Below are positions 1-5,703 of a stretch of 10,178 bases of DNA, piece by piece. The DNA lies in the NCBI GenBank assembly GCA_037129475.1, contig JBAXUY010000108.1, forward strand, positions 1 through 10,178, given 5' to 3'. Source of the stretch: RGVT01 sp037129475 (GTDB taxonomy: Bacteria; Planctomycetota; Planctomycetia; Pirellulales; UBA1268). The notes beneath the pieces were generated by a model that worked only from the letters and a program-made list of their open reading frames with translations, was not told the DNA's origin and ran no database searches. The first letter of the stretch is position 1, and every line of letters starts with the position of its first letter. The position numbers and the translations under genes were made by a program.

Positions 1-392
1 CGGCCAATCGCGTCGGGCACCATCTCGTCGAGCGTGGGCTGCACCTGCCGCCGGCGGGCCGGCCACGACTGCTCTTCGGAATGCCGCGTGGTCGTGATCC
101 CCGACGGCTTCTCGACAACCACCACCTCGTCGTCGAGATGCACGATGCGGACGTCGTCGGCCTTCGGGGGCGCGGCGGCGGCGGCATCGAGCACCTTCAC
201 CACCTCGCCCTCTTTGAGCCGCCGGGCCACGTCGGTGCAGATGTTGCCGTGGATCATGACGTGCCGCGACCGCACGAGTTTCTGCACGCGGCCCCAGCTC
301 GCCCCGTCGAGTTTCTCGCGGAGAAACGCCGCCAGCGTCCGCCCCTTCTCGGCCACCGTCACATGATGCACCTTCCCGGGAGCCTGTTTCAT
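1..392 (-). CDS. RluA-family rRNA/tRNA pseudouridine synthase, N-terminal part (runs off the left edge)
   Basis: This is an open minus-strand frame of about 130 codons from an ATG at 392-390, continuing past position 1. Residues 11-70 look like an S4 RNA-binding domain, with a core reading WGRVQKLVRSRHVMIHGN and then RRLKEGEVVKVL. After an Ala/Pro linker, residues 83-102 (IVHLDDEVVVVEKPSGIT) match the opening of the RluA catalytic domain, where other members read D-D-x-L-L-V-V-x-K-P-x-G. The family converts specific uridines in rRNA or tRNA to pseudouridine. The catalytic Asp (HRLD motif) would lie beyond the window, so activity cannot be judged and the exact RNA target is unknown. There is no clear ribosome binding site before the ATG. 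A GTG ten codons in (position 362), behind a GGAAGG stretch, is an alternative start. The gene is divergent from purA. Confidence 0.85.
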   Translation of the reverse strand, partial: MKQAPGKVHHVTVAEKGRTLAAFLREKLDGASWGRVQKLVRSRHVMIHGNICTDVARRLKEGEVVKVLDAAAAAPPKADDVRIVHLDDEVVVVEKPSGITTTRHSEEQSWPARRRQVQPTLDEMVPDAIG

Positions 393-438
393 GAAACGAG
401 CGTACCACGTGGCACGCGGGACGCTTGCCACACATGCC

Positions 439-466
439 TTGACCCTGTTCCCGGCGTTTTTATGCT
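439..466 (+). promoter_or_regulatory. Predicted sigma70-type promoter for the purA-uppS-cdsA operon
   Basis: A -35-like TTGACC (439-444) and a -10-like TATGCT (461-466) are separated by 16 bases, in the 147-base gap between the divergent RluA-family gene and purA. Transcription would begin near 473, giving a leader of roughly 65 bases. The -35 matches the consensus at five of six positions and the -10 at four. The spacing is one base short of the optimum. The match is by eye only. Confidence 0.45.
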
Positions 467-539
467 TTGTGGGGAGGCCTCATGACGGCAGCCTCCACGA
501 GGCGTTTGCCGTTGCCCCCAGCGTGAGGACCTTTCAACA

Positions 540-1862
540 GTGCCCGGCACATGCGTCGTCGGTCTGCAGTGGGGTGACGAGGCCAAGGGCAAGCTCGTCG
601 ACATCCTGACCGAGCAGCACGAGATCGTCGTCCGCTACGCGGGCGGCGCCAATGCGGGGCACACGGTCGTCTCCGACGGGCAGACGTGGAAGCTGTCGCT
701 CATCCCGAGCGGCATTCTCCGCGATGGCATCGCGTGCGTCGTGACCGGTGGCGTCGTCCTCGATCCGGCCGCGGTCATCAAGGAGATCGACGGCCTCGAA
801 TCGCGCGGCGTCACGATCGCCGGCAAGCTGCTCATCAGCGATCGGGCCCACGTCGTGTTTCCCTGGCACGTCGCCGAAGACAAGCTGCTCGACGGCAGCC
901 TGTCCGGCGGCGAGCCGATCGGCACGACGGGCCGCGGTATCGGGCCCTGCTATCGCGACAAGGTGGGCCGCTCGCTCGCCATCCGGCTCGGCGACCTCTA
1001 CCGGCCCGAGTTCCCCGCCCAACTCAAACACATCACCGCCCTGAAGGCGAAACTGCTCGGCGTCGAGTTCGATGCGGCCGCGATCCAGGAACAGTATCGA
1101 CAGTATGCCGAGCGGCTGCGGCCGTTCGTCTGCGACACGACGTCGTACCTCCTCGACGCCGTCGAGGAGGGTCGCAAGGTGCTCTTCGAGGGGGCGCAGG
1201 GCGCGCTCCTCGACGTCGATCACGGCACCTATCCATTCGTGACCAGCAGCAACTCGTCGGGCGTCGGCATCTCGAACGGCTCGGGAGTGCCCGGCCGCTG
1301 GATCGAGCGCGTGATCGGCGTCGTGAAGGCCTACTCCACACGCGTGGGCGGCGGACCGATGCCCACCGAGCAGGACAACGCCGTGGGGCAGCGGATCCGC
1401 GACCGCGGCAACGAATACGGCACGGTCACCAGGCGGCCGCGCCGCTGCGGCTGGTTCGATGCCGTGGCCGCCCGCTACACCGCGCGGCTCTCCGGCGTCG
1501 ACGAACTGGCCGTGATGCTGCTCGACGTGCTCTCCGGCTTCGACGAGCTCGCGATCTGCTCGGCCTACATGATCGACGGCCGGCGGGTGACGCAGTTTCC
1601 GAGCCATGTCGACGACGTCAAGCGGGCCGAGCCCGTCTACGAGATGCTGCCCGGGTGGCACGAAGAACTCACGGGCGTGCGGCGCTATGATGATCTGCCC
1701 GCAAACGCCCGCCGGTATCTCGCGCGGATCGGCGAACTGCTCGGCCGGCCCGTGACGGTGGTGTCGGTGGGCCCCGACCGCGCCCAGACGATCTTCTGCG
1801 ACCCGGCCCCGAAGCGGCACCCATGGCCACGACCCCAGCACCCCGCGCCGGCGAACGCGTGA
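540..1862 (+). CDS. purA: Adenylosuccinate synthetase (PurA)
   Basis: PurA joins IMP and aspartate using GTP to make adenylosuccinate, the first committed step from IMP to AMP, in the cytoplasm. The 440-residue length is near the usual 430. The active-site start WGDEAKGK (11-18) carries the catalytic Asp13. The family usually has Gly where this protein has Ala15. NAGH (38-41) supplies the catalytic His. GTTGRGIGP (128-136) is the IMP-binding loop, GAQGALLDVDHGTYPFVTSSN (218-238) and VKAYSTRVGGGP (262-273) are core motifs, and SVGPDR (409-414) closes the nucleotide site. The aspartate-binding loop reads GTVTRRPRR (294-302), where the E. coli enzyme has a TTGR core. The start is a GTG with GAGG about 11 bases upstream. 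An in-frame stop at 483-485 and the absence of another in-frame start between support it. The last 40 bases overlap uppS, giving a Pro-rich tail. Confidence 0.96.
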   Translation: MPGTCVVGLQWGDEAKGKLVDILTEQHEIVVRYAGGANAGHTVVSDGQTWKLSLIPSGILRDGIACVVTGGVVLDPAAVIKEIDGLESRGVTIAGKLLISDRAHVVFPWHVAEDKLLDGSLSGGEPIGTTGRGIGPCYRDKVGRSLAIRLGDLYRPEFPAQLKHITALKAKLLGVEFDAAAIQEQYRQYAERLRPFVCDTTSYLLDAVEEGRKVLFEGAQGALLDVDHGTYPFVTSSNSSGVGISNGSGVPGRWIERVIGVVKAYSTRVGGGPMPTEQDNAVGQRIRDRGNEYGTVTRRPRRCGWFDAVAARYTARLSGVDELAVMLLDVLSGFDELAICSAYMIDGRRVTQFPSHVDDVKRAEPVYEMLPGWHEELTGVRRYDDLPANARRYLARIGELLGRPVTVVSVGPDRAQTIFCDPAPKRHPWPRPQHPAPANA

Positions 1863-2593
1863 CGTCCGCACCCGCGGCCGGCACGGAATCGCTTCCGCGG
1901 CACATCGCCATCATCATGGACGGCAACGGCCGCTGGGCTCGCCAGCGCGGACTGCCGCGAATCGAGGGTCACAGACAGGGCGTCGCCAGCGTCCGACGCA
2001 TCACGGAGCACTCCGCCCGGATTGGCATCGAGCAGCTCACGCTGTATTGCCTTTCGAGCGAGAACTGGCGGCGGCCGGCGGCCGAGCTCGACTTCCTCAT
2101 GCACCTGCTCGAACAATACATGATCGAGGAGCGGGAACTCCTGATGCGCGAACGGGTTCGGATCGCGATGATCGGCAGCCGCGCCGGTCTCCCCGAGGCG
2201 ACGCTCGCCGCGCTCGACCGCACGGTCGCGATGTGCTCCGGAAACGACGGCATGCGACTCTGCCTGGCGATCAACTACGGGTCTCGGGCGGAGATCACGG
2301 CGGCGGCGAGGGCGCTCGCCGAGGAGTGTCGCGCCGGCCGTCTCGATCCAGCCGCGATCACCGAGGAGATGCTCGCGGCACAGCTCGATACCGTGGGCAT
2401 GCCCGACCCCGACCTCGTCATCCGCACCGCCGGCGAGATGCGGCTGAGCAACTTCCTGCTCTGGCAGAGCAGCTACGCGGAGCTCTGGGTCACCGAGACA
2501 TGCTGGCCCGAGTTCACCGAGGCACATCTCGACGACGCGATCCGCTCGTACACCGGCCGTGAACGGCGGTTCGGGGGGCTCTCCGAGTCATGA
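1823..2593 (+). CDS. uppS: Isoprenyl transferase / undecaprenyl diphosphate synthase (UppS)
   Basis: This cis-prenyltransferase adds isopentenyl units to farnesyl diphosphate to make the C55 carrier precursor used for peptidoglycan and other envelope glycans. It is cytoplasmic and membrane-associated. The 256-residue length is normal. AIIMDGNGRWAR (29-40) holds the catalytic Asp33. EGH (48-50), LSSENW (78-82 region), NYGSRAEI (151-158), RTAGEMRLSNFLLW (201-214) and YAELW (218-222) are the remaining conserved blocks. RTAGE has Ala where many members have Gly or Ser. The ATG at 1823 overlaps purA by 40 bases. A GTG at 1859 would give a 4-base GTGA overlap with the purA stop and a start only 12 codons later. 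Neither has a strong ribosome binding site, so coupling to purA translation is likely. The family is certain. Product chain length is inferred from the usual bacterial role. Confidence 0.94.
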   Translation: MATTPAPRAGERVTSAPAAGTESLPRHIAIIMDGNGRWARQRGLPRIEGHRQGVASVRRITEHSARIGIEQLTLYCLSSENWRRPAAELDFLMHLLEQYMIEERELLMRERVRIAMIGSRAGLPEATLAALDRTVAMCSGNDGMRLCLAINYGSRAEITAAARALAEECRAGRLDPAAITEEMLAAQLDTVGMPDPDLVIRTAGEMRLSNFLLWQSSYAELWVTETCWPEFTEAHLDDAIRSYTGRERRFGGLSES

Positions 2594-3516
2594 GCGGTGG
2601 CACAAAAATGCATCGGAGTGTCGCCGCGATCGGCGTCGCACTCGTTTTTGCCGGCCTCGCCTGGGCCGACTCGACCGGCCTCGCGGGCGCGGCACCGGCG
2701 TGGTGGCTTCTCCCCGTGGTGATCGTCGTCGCGATCGGCGGTGTCGATGAACTCGTGCATCTGTGCGGATCTCGCGACCTGCTGGTTCCCTCGTGGCTGC
2801 TGCGGCCCGCAGCGGTGGCTGTTCCGCTCGCTGCCGCCGGCGGGGCCCAGGCGTTCTCGGCGGCGACGGCCACGGCGTCTCCCCCGGCGGCTCTCGGCTG
2901 GGCTGCGGCGGCCTTCACGATCTTCCTGCTCGCGCTCTTCGCATCCGAGGTGGCGGGCTACCGCCCACTCGGACGCGCCTTCGAACGGCTGGCCGCGGCG
3001 ACCTTCATCGTGGCCTATATCGGCCTACCGCTGGCCTTCATGGTGGGCCTGCGGCTGATCTGCGTCGAGAATCTGGGCCCCGAACAGACGGGGCCCGGCC
3101 ACCTCGGGATCGTGCCGCTCGTGAGTCTCGTGCTGGTCGTCAAGGCGGGCGACGTGGCCGCCTACGTGGCGGGGTCGCTCATCGGCCGCCATCATATGGC
3201 GCCGATCCTGAGCCCCGGCAAGACGTGGGAGGGGGCCGCCGCGTCGGTGGCCGGGTCACTCGCCGCGGCCTGGTTCGTGCTGCACGGCGCGGGCCTCGCA
3301 CCGGCAGCGCAGCCGTGGGGCGGGTGGGCGGTGTACGGCCTGGCCGTCGGCCTCGCCGGCATGGTGGGCGATCTGGCCGAGTCGCTCCTGAAGCGGGAGG
3401 CCGGCGCGAAGGATTCGGGGGCGTCGCTCGGCGGCCTGGGTGGCGTGCTCGACCTCGTCGATTCGCTCCTGTTCGCCGCCCCGGTGGCTTGGCTCCTGTG
3501 GTCTGCGGGCCGCTGA
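2590..3516 (+). CDS. cdsA: Phosphatidate cytidylyltransferase (CDP-diglyceride synthase, CdsA)
   Basis: CdsA makes CDP-diacylglycerol from phosphatidic acid and CTP, the branch point for bacterial phospholipids. It is an integral membrane enzyme. The 308 residues are mostly hydrophobic, with probable membrane segments near 10-27, 38-52, 74-84, 103-122, 136-156, 173-187, 216-232, 245-260 and 288-305. Two signature blocks are clear: GDVAAYVAG (188-196) followed by LSPGKTWEG (207-215), and the C-terminal CDS signature ESLLKREAGAKDSGASLGGLGGVLDLVDSLL (264-294), with its K-R, K-D and D-x-x-D residues. It is coupled to uppS by an ATGA overlap at 2590-2593. An internal Met at residue 7 is a less likely start. 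The dxr/rseP genes that often follow uppS-cdsA are not here. The gene instead abuts a REP pair 26 bases after its stop and a convergent RAYT. Confidence 0.93.
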   Translation: MSGGTKMHRSVAAIGVALVFAGLAWADSTGLAGAAPAWWLLPVVIVVAIGGVDELVHLCGSRDLLVPSWLLRPAAVAVPLAAAGGAQAFSAATATASPPAALGWAAAAFTIFLLALFASEVAGYRPLGRAFERLAAATFIVAYIGLPLAFMVGLRLICVENLGPEQTGPGHLGIVPLVSLVLVVKAGDVAAYVAGSLIGRHHMAPILSPGKTWEGAAASVAGSLAAAWFVLHGAGLAPAAQPWGGWAVYGLAVGLAGMVGDLAESLLKREAGAKDSGASLGGLGGVLDLVDSLLFAAPVAWLLWSAGR

Positions 3517-3522
3517 CGGGAT

Positions 3523-3603
3523 GCGGAATCCGGCGTTCATCTGTAGCCGCAGAGTGGCACTCTGCGGATTGCGGCCGTGTGCAGACTGCCAGTCTGCACC
3601 TAC
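3523..3603 (+). repeat. Inverted REP pair (BIME-like), copy 1, at the 3' end of cdsA and the RAYT gene
   Basis: There are two perfect hairpins of 10+1+10 bases. The first (3547-3567) has arms CCGCAGAGTG and CACTCTGCGG, preceded by GTAG at 3543-3546. The second (3579-3599) has arms GTGCAGACTG and CAGTCTGCAC, followed by CTAC at 3600-3603, which is GTAG on the other strand. Both are therefore REP units in opposite orientation, about 11 bases apart. A conserved flank, GCGGAATCCGGCGTTCATCT (3523-3542), precedes the pair and recurs near the other copies. A GTAG tetranucleotide next to a palindrome is a known hallmark of REPs recognised by RAYTs. Lying between convergent cdsA and RAYT ends, the hairpins could also stabilise or end both mRNAs. 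No T-tract follows. Confidence 0.85.
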
Positions 3604-4256
3604 ATGTCGGTGGCACCGGTGCGATCATTGAGGCACCGGGGACGCGTATGAGCCGACGAAAACTCCCAGGCTTCAGGCGAGCTGCACAGCCCGGCTTTGA
3701 CGGGATTCCTTTCGACGTAGTTGACGGTACGTTCCAGGCTCATTGGCCCGCGCACGACGCGATCGAACGATTCAGACTGCCAAAAACGCCCGCTTCGTCC
3801 CAGGACCCGGTTACACCGTGAAGCCGTGTGACGTTTCAGTGACTGCAAAATGGCTTGCCTCACCGGTCGGCCGCCCGACTCGTCCTCGAGCGGCCTGAAG
3901 ACGAGATGGCAGTGGCTGGGCATCACCACATATGCCATGAGTTCATAGGACGTGCCGTGGCGGTAGAGCAGCGACTCCTGAACGAGGCTGGCAAGTCGGC
4001 GATCCGAGAGCCATCGAACCGCAGGCGAGCAGTCAAGCAGGCTGTCCGTGGCCGCGAATGCGGCGGCCTGGCAGGCGGCTCTCCAGCGGTGCGGGCTCTG
4101 GCCTCCCGGTGGATGAAGTGCTCGTGCGCGCCACTGCGCGGCAATCGCAAGCGCGCCACTCGCCGGCAGACTGCCCGAGAGGCAAAACGTGACGAAGTAG
4201 GTGCCGCCGGCGACGTCGAGATGAGGCAGGTTACGACGCCGAAAAAGACCGTCCAC
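3600..4256 (-). CDS. REP-associated tyrosine transposase (RAYT, Y1/IS200-like transposase family)
   Basis: RAYTs are single-copy, domesticated relatives of IS200/IS605 Y1 transposases that nick and rejoin REP sequences through a covalent 5'-phosphotyrosine. Counting from an upstream TTG at 4304, the fold begins at GGTYFVTF (33-40). The HUH motif is MPSHCHLVF (128-136; His131 and His133). Family blocks follow: LKRHTASRCNRVLGRSGRFWQ (156-176), SFDRVVR (179-185), and VNYVERNPVKAGL (194-206), whose Tyr196 aligns with the catalytic Tyr115 of E. coli TnpA-REP, then WEFSS (213-217). The gene is intact. A GTG at 4256 is preferred as start because GGGAGG lies 6 bases upstream; this gives 218 residues. 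The longer TTG start would run through an AT-rich inverted repeat. The stop codon lies inside the GTAG foot of the adjacent REP. Flanking REP copies on both sides support the assignment. Confidence 0.88.
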   Translation of the reverse strand: MDGLFRRRNLPHLDVAGGTYFVTFCLSGSLPASGALAIAAQWRARALHPPGGQSPHRWRAACQAAAFAATDSLLDCSPAVRWLSDRRLASLVQESLLYRHGTSYELMAYVVMPSHCHLVFRPLEDESGGRPVRQAILQSLKRHTASRCNRVLGRSGRFWQSESFDRVVRGPMSLERTVNYVERNPVKAGLCSSPEAWEFSSAHTRPRCLNDRTGATDM

Positions 4257-4279
4257 CAGTGGCCTCCCGAGTCCCGAAG

Positions 4280-4297
4280 GTATATGTACACATATAC
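4280..4297 (-). promoter_or_regulatory. AT-rich perfect inverted repeat, probable promoter/operator of the RAYT gene
   Basis: GTATATGT and ACATATAC form a perfect 8-bp inverted repeat with a 2-base spacer. It is the most AT-rich patch in a GC-rich region. It lies 24-41 bases upstream of the preferred GTG start of the RAYT gene, where a -10 element is expected, and it contains TATATG/CATATA cores. It could be a promoter, a repressor site (including autoregulation), or both. No clear -35 element is visible. Confidence 0.4.
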
Positions 4298-4340
4298 AGT
4301 ACAAGAGGCCGGCCGATATTGCAAGGTTCCGCGTCCCTCT

Positions 4341-4384
4341 GTAGCCGCAGAGTGGCAGCGGGACGCATGTAGCCGCAGAGTGGC
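4341..4384 (+). repeat. Tandem half-REP units (44-bp module, copy 1)
   Basis: Two copies of the left REP arm with its foot, GTAGCCGCAGAGTGGC (4341-4356 and 4369-4384), are separated by a 12-base spacer containing GCGGGACGCAT. Each is cut off at the apex of the hairpin, so neither can fold alone. The same 44-base module occurs at 4522-4565 with a single mismatch, at the first spacer base (A here, T there). Confidence 0.75.
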
Positions 4385-4387
4385 GAT

Positions 4388-4468
4388 GCCGAATTCCGCG
4401 TTCATCTGTAGCCGCAGAGTGGCACTCTGCGGATTACAGCCGTGTGCAGACTGCCAGTCTGCACCTAC
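4388..4468 (+). repeat. Inverted REP pair (BIME-like), copy 2, upstream of the RAYT gene
   Basis: This copy has the same architecture as copy 1: GTAG at 4408-4411, perfect hairpin 4412-4432, linker 4433-4443, perfect hairpin 4444-4464, and CTAC at 4465-4468. The 61-base GTAG-to-CTAC core differs from copy 1 at only two linker bases, and both stems are unchanged. The 20-base left flank (4388-4407) is a diverged version of the copy 1 flank, with mismatches in its first half. Intact stems with a changing linker and flank suggest selection or recent transposition of the palindromes. Confidence 0.85.
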
Positions 4469-4501
4469 ACGCCCGAGTAGGGCACGCTTCGCCACCGCTT
4501 T

Positions 4502-4610
4502 GCGGAATCCGGCGTTCATCTGTAGCCGCAGAGTGGCTGCGGGACGCATGTAGCCGCAGAGTGGCACTCTGCGGATTGCGGCCGTGCTCAGACTGCCGGC
4601 CCGCACCTCC
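4502..4610 (+). repeat. Inverted REP pair, copy 3, with a half-REP insertion and a decayed right hairpin
   Basis: The flank plus left arm at 4502-4537 is identical over 36 bases to 3523-3558. The sequence then jumps at the hairpin apex to the spacer GCGGGACGCAT and restarts with a second GTAG (4550-4553) and a complete perfect hairpin (4554-4574). The right hairpin (about 4584-4606) has substitutions in one arm and a 2-base insertion, so the stem no longer pairs fully. Its foot is CTCC instead of CTAC, which reads GGAG on the minus strand. This copy ends about 145 bases before phoH. Confidence 0.75.
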
Positions 4611-4672
4611 ACGCATGCGGCTGACCCAGGAAACGCCCGGTTTTTGAGGTTTTTTGTCGATCCGAGGGGGCC

Positions 4673-4694
4673 TTGTCCGTGGAGCAGGTATATT
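4673..4694 (+). promoter_or_regulatory. Weak promoter candidate for the phoH operon
   Basis: A TATATT (4689-4694) stands out in the GC-rich leader 61 bases before the phoH start. The nearest TTG-type -35 (TTGTCC, 4673-4678) is only 10 bases upstream, which is too close for a standard sigma70 promoter. The T-rich stretch 4639-4656 is the other AT-rich feature in this gap. Some promoter is expected here because the preceding gene is on the opposite strand. Confidence 0.25.
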
Positions 4695-4754
4695 GGAGTT
4701 CCGTCATCCCGTACCTTTCGAGACCGTCGGCGACCACCGTCGCCGCGGGCTCCG

Positions 4755-5690
4755 ATGTCCCGCACGACCATCGCGGTTGTCGACTCCAAGCGGCTGCTGA
4801 CGATTTTCGGTCCGAGAGACCAGCACCTGCGTCGTATTCGCGCGGCGCTCGGAGTCGGTGTCTCGGCCCGCGACGACTCGATCCAGATCGAGGGGGACGA
4901 GCCGTCCGTGCTCAAGGCCACGGAGGTGTTCGAACAACTCGATCGCATCGCCCGCGACCAGGGGAGCGTCGAACCCGACCAAGTGGCCCACTTGCTGGCC
5001 GTCGCCACGGGCGAGAAACCGGCGACGCCGCACGATCCGATCGAAGTGCAGCGGCCCGGCCGGCAGGTGCAGCCGCGGTCGGAGGGGCAGGCTGCCTACG
5101 TGCGGGCCATCAAGGACAACGACATCGTGCTCTGCTCGGGTCCCGCGGGCAGCGGCAAGACGTTTCTGGCCGTGGCGATGGCGGTGGCCGCCCTGCGGTC
5201 GGAGCAGGTGCGGAAGATCGTGCTCGTGCGGCCGGCCGTGGAGGCGGGCGAGAGCCTCGGGTTCCTGCCCGGCGATCTCCAGGCCAAGATCAATCCGTAT
5301 CTCCGTCCGCTGCTCGACGCCCTCCGGGAGATGATGGACTACGACATCCTCAAGCGGCTCACGGAGCAGGACGTCATCGAGATGATCCCGCTGGCCTACA
5401 TGCGCGGCCGCACGCTGAACAACGCATTCGTCATTCTCGACGAGGCGCAAAACACCACCATCTCGCAGATGAAGATGTTCCTCACCCGCCTGGGGATGGG
5501 GTCGAAGATGGTGATCTCCGGCGACACGACGCAGATCGACCTGCCGCCAAATCGGTCGAGCGGCCTCGTCGACGCGATGAACCGCCTGCAGGACGTGCAC
5601 GGCTGCTGCCGCGTGCGGCTCGGCGGCCAGGACATCGTTCGCCATCCGCTCGTCCAGCGGATCGTCGACGCCTACGACGACCAGACGTGA
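4755..5690 (+). CDS. phoH: PhoH-family ATPase
   Basis: This is a cytoplasmic P-loop ATPase of the PhoH/YbeZ family, which works with YbeY in RNA metabolism and ribosome maturation and is often proposed to have helicase-like activity. From the ATG at 4755 the protein has 311 residues, typical for the family. An N-terminal part (about 1-65) resembles the KH-like region of long PhoH proteins. VQPRSEGQAAYVRAI (105-119) is the Q-like segment, GPAGSGKT (129-136) is Walker A, and VRPAVEAGESLGFLPGD (158-174), IPLAYMRGRTL (211-221), VILDEAQNTT (226-235, Walker B) and SGDTTQIDLP (255-264) complete the PhoH core. The open frame extends upstream to 4584, but that extension translates repeat sequence and was not used. 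No clear ribosome binding site precedes the ATG. The gene heads a four-gene operon, with 13 bases to the next gene. Confidence 0.94.
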   Translation: MSRTTIAVVDSKRLLTIFGPRDQHLRRIRAALGVGVSARDDSIQIEGDEPSVLKATEVFEQLDRIARDQGSVEPDQVAHLLAVATGEKPATPHDPIEVQRPGRQVQPRSEGQAAYVRAIKDNDIVLCSGPAGSGKTFLAVAMAVAALRSEQVRKIVLVRPAVEAGESLGFLPGDLQAKINPYLRPLLDALREMMDYDILKRLTEQDVIEMIPLAYMRGRTLNNAFVILDEAQNTTISQMKMFLTRLGMGSKMVISGDTTQIDLPPNRSSGLVDAMNRLQDVHGCCRVRLGGQDIVRHPLVQRIVDAYDDQT

Positions 5691-5703
5691 GCTCCGCCAT
5701 CGC

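Noticed and set aside
405..412. CCACGTGG palindrome as a G-box-type regulator site
   Set aside because: An 8-bp GC-rich palindrome is expected by chance in this composition, and no matching bacterial regulator is evident.
534..1871. A 445-codon open frame on the minus strand covering purA
   Set aside because: It is antisense to a clear purA, rich in Arg/Ala/Asp/His as expected for high-GC shadow frames, and resembles no family.
3525..3821. Short plus-strand frames opposite the RAYT gene
   Set aside because: They run through REP palindromes and antisense to the transposase, and show no protein family features.
4341..4610. Possible CRISPR array in the repeated region upstream of phoH
   Set aside because: The repeats are palindromic REP units with irregular spacing, the spacers are themselves repeated, and there is no cas gene.
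4639..4656. T-rich GGTTTTTGAGGTTTTTTG as an intrinsic terminator
   Set aside because: No strong hairpin lies directly upstream, and no plus-strand gene ends nearby to be terminated.
4584..4754. N-terminal extension of PhoH by 57 residues
   Set aside because: The extension translates the decayed REP and leader sequence and does not look like the family N-terminus. The ATG at 4755 gives a normal PhoH.
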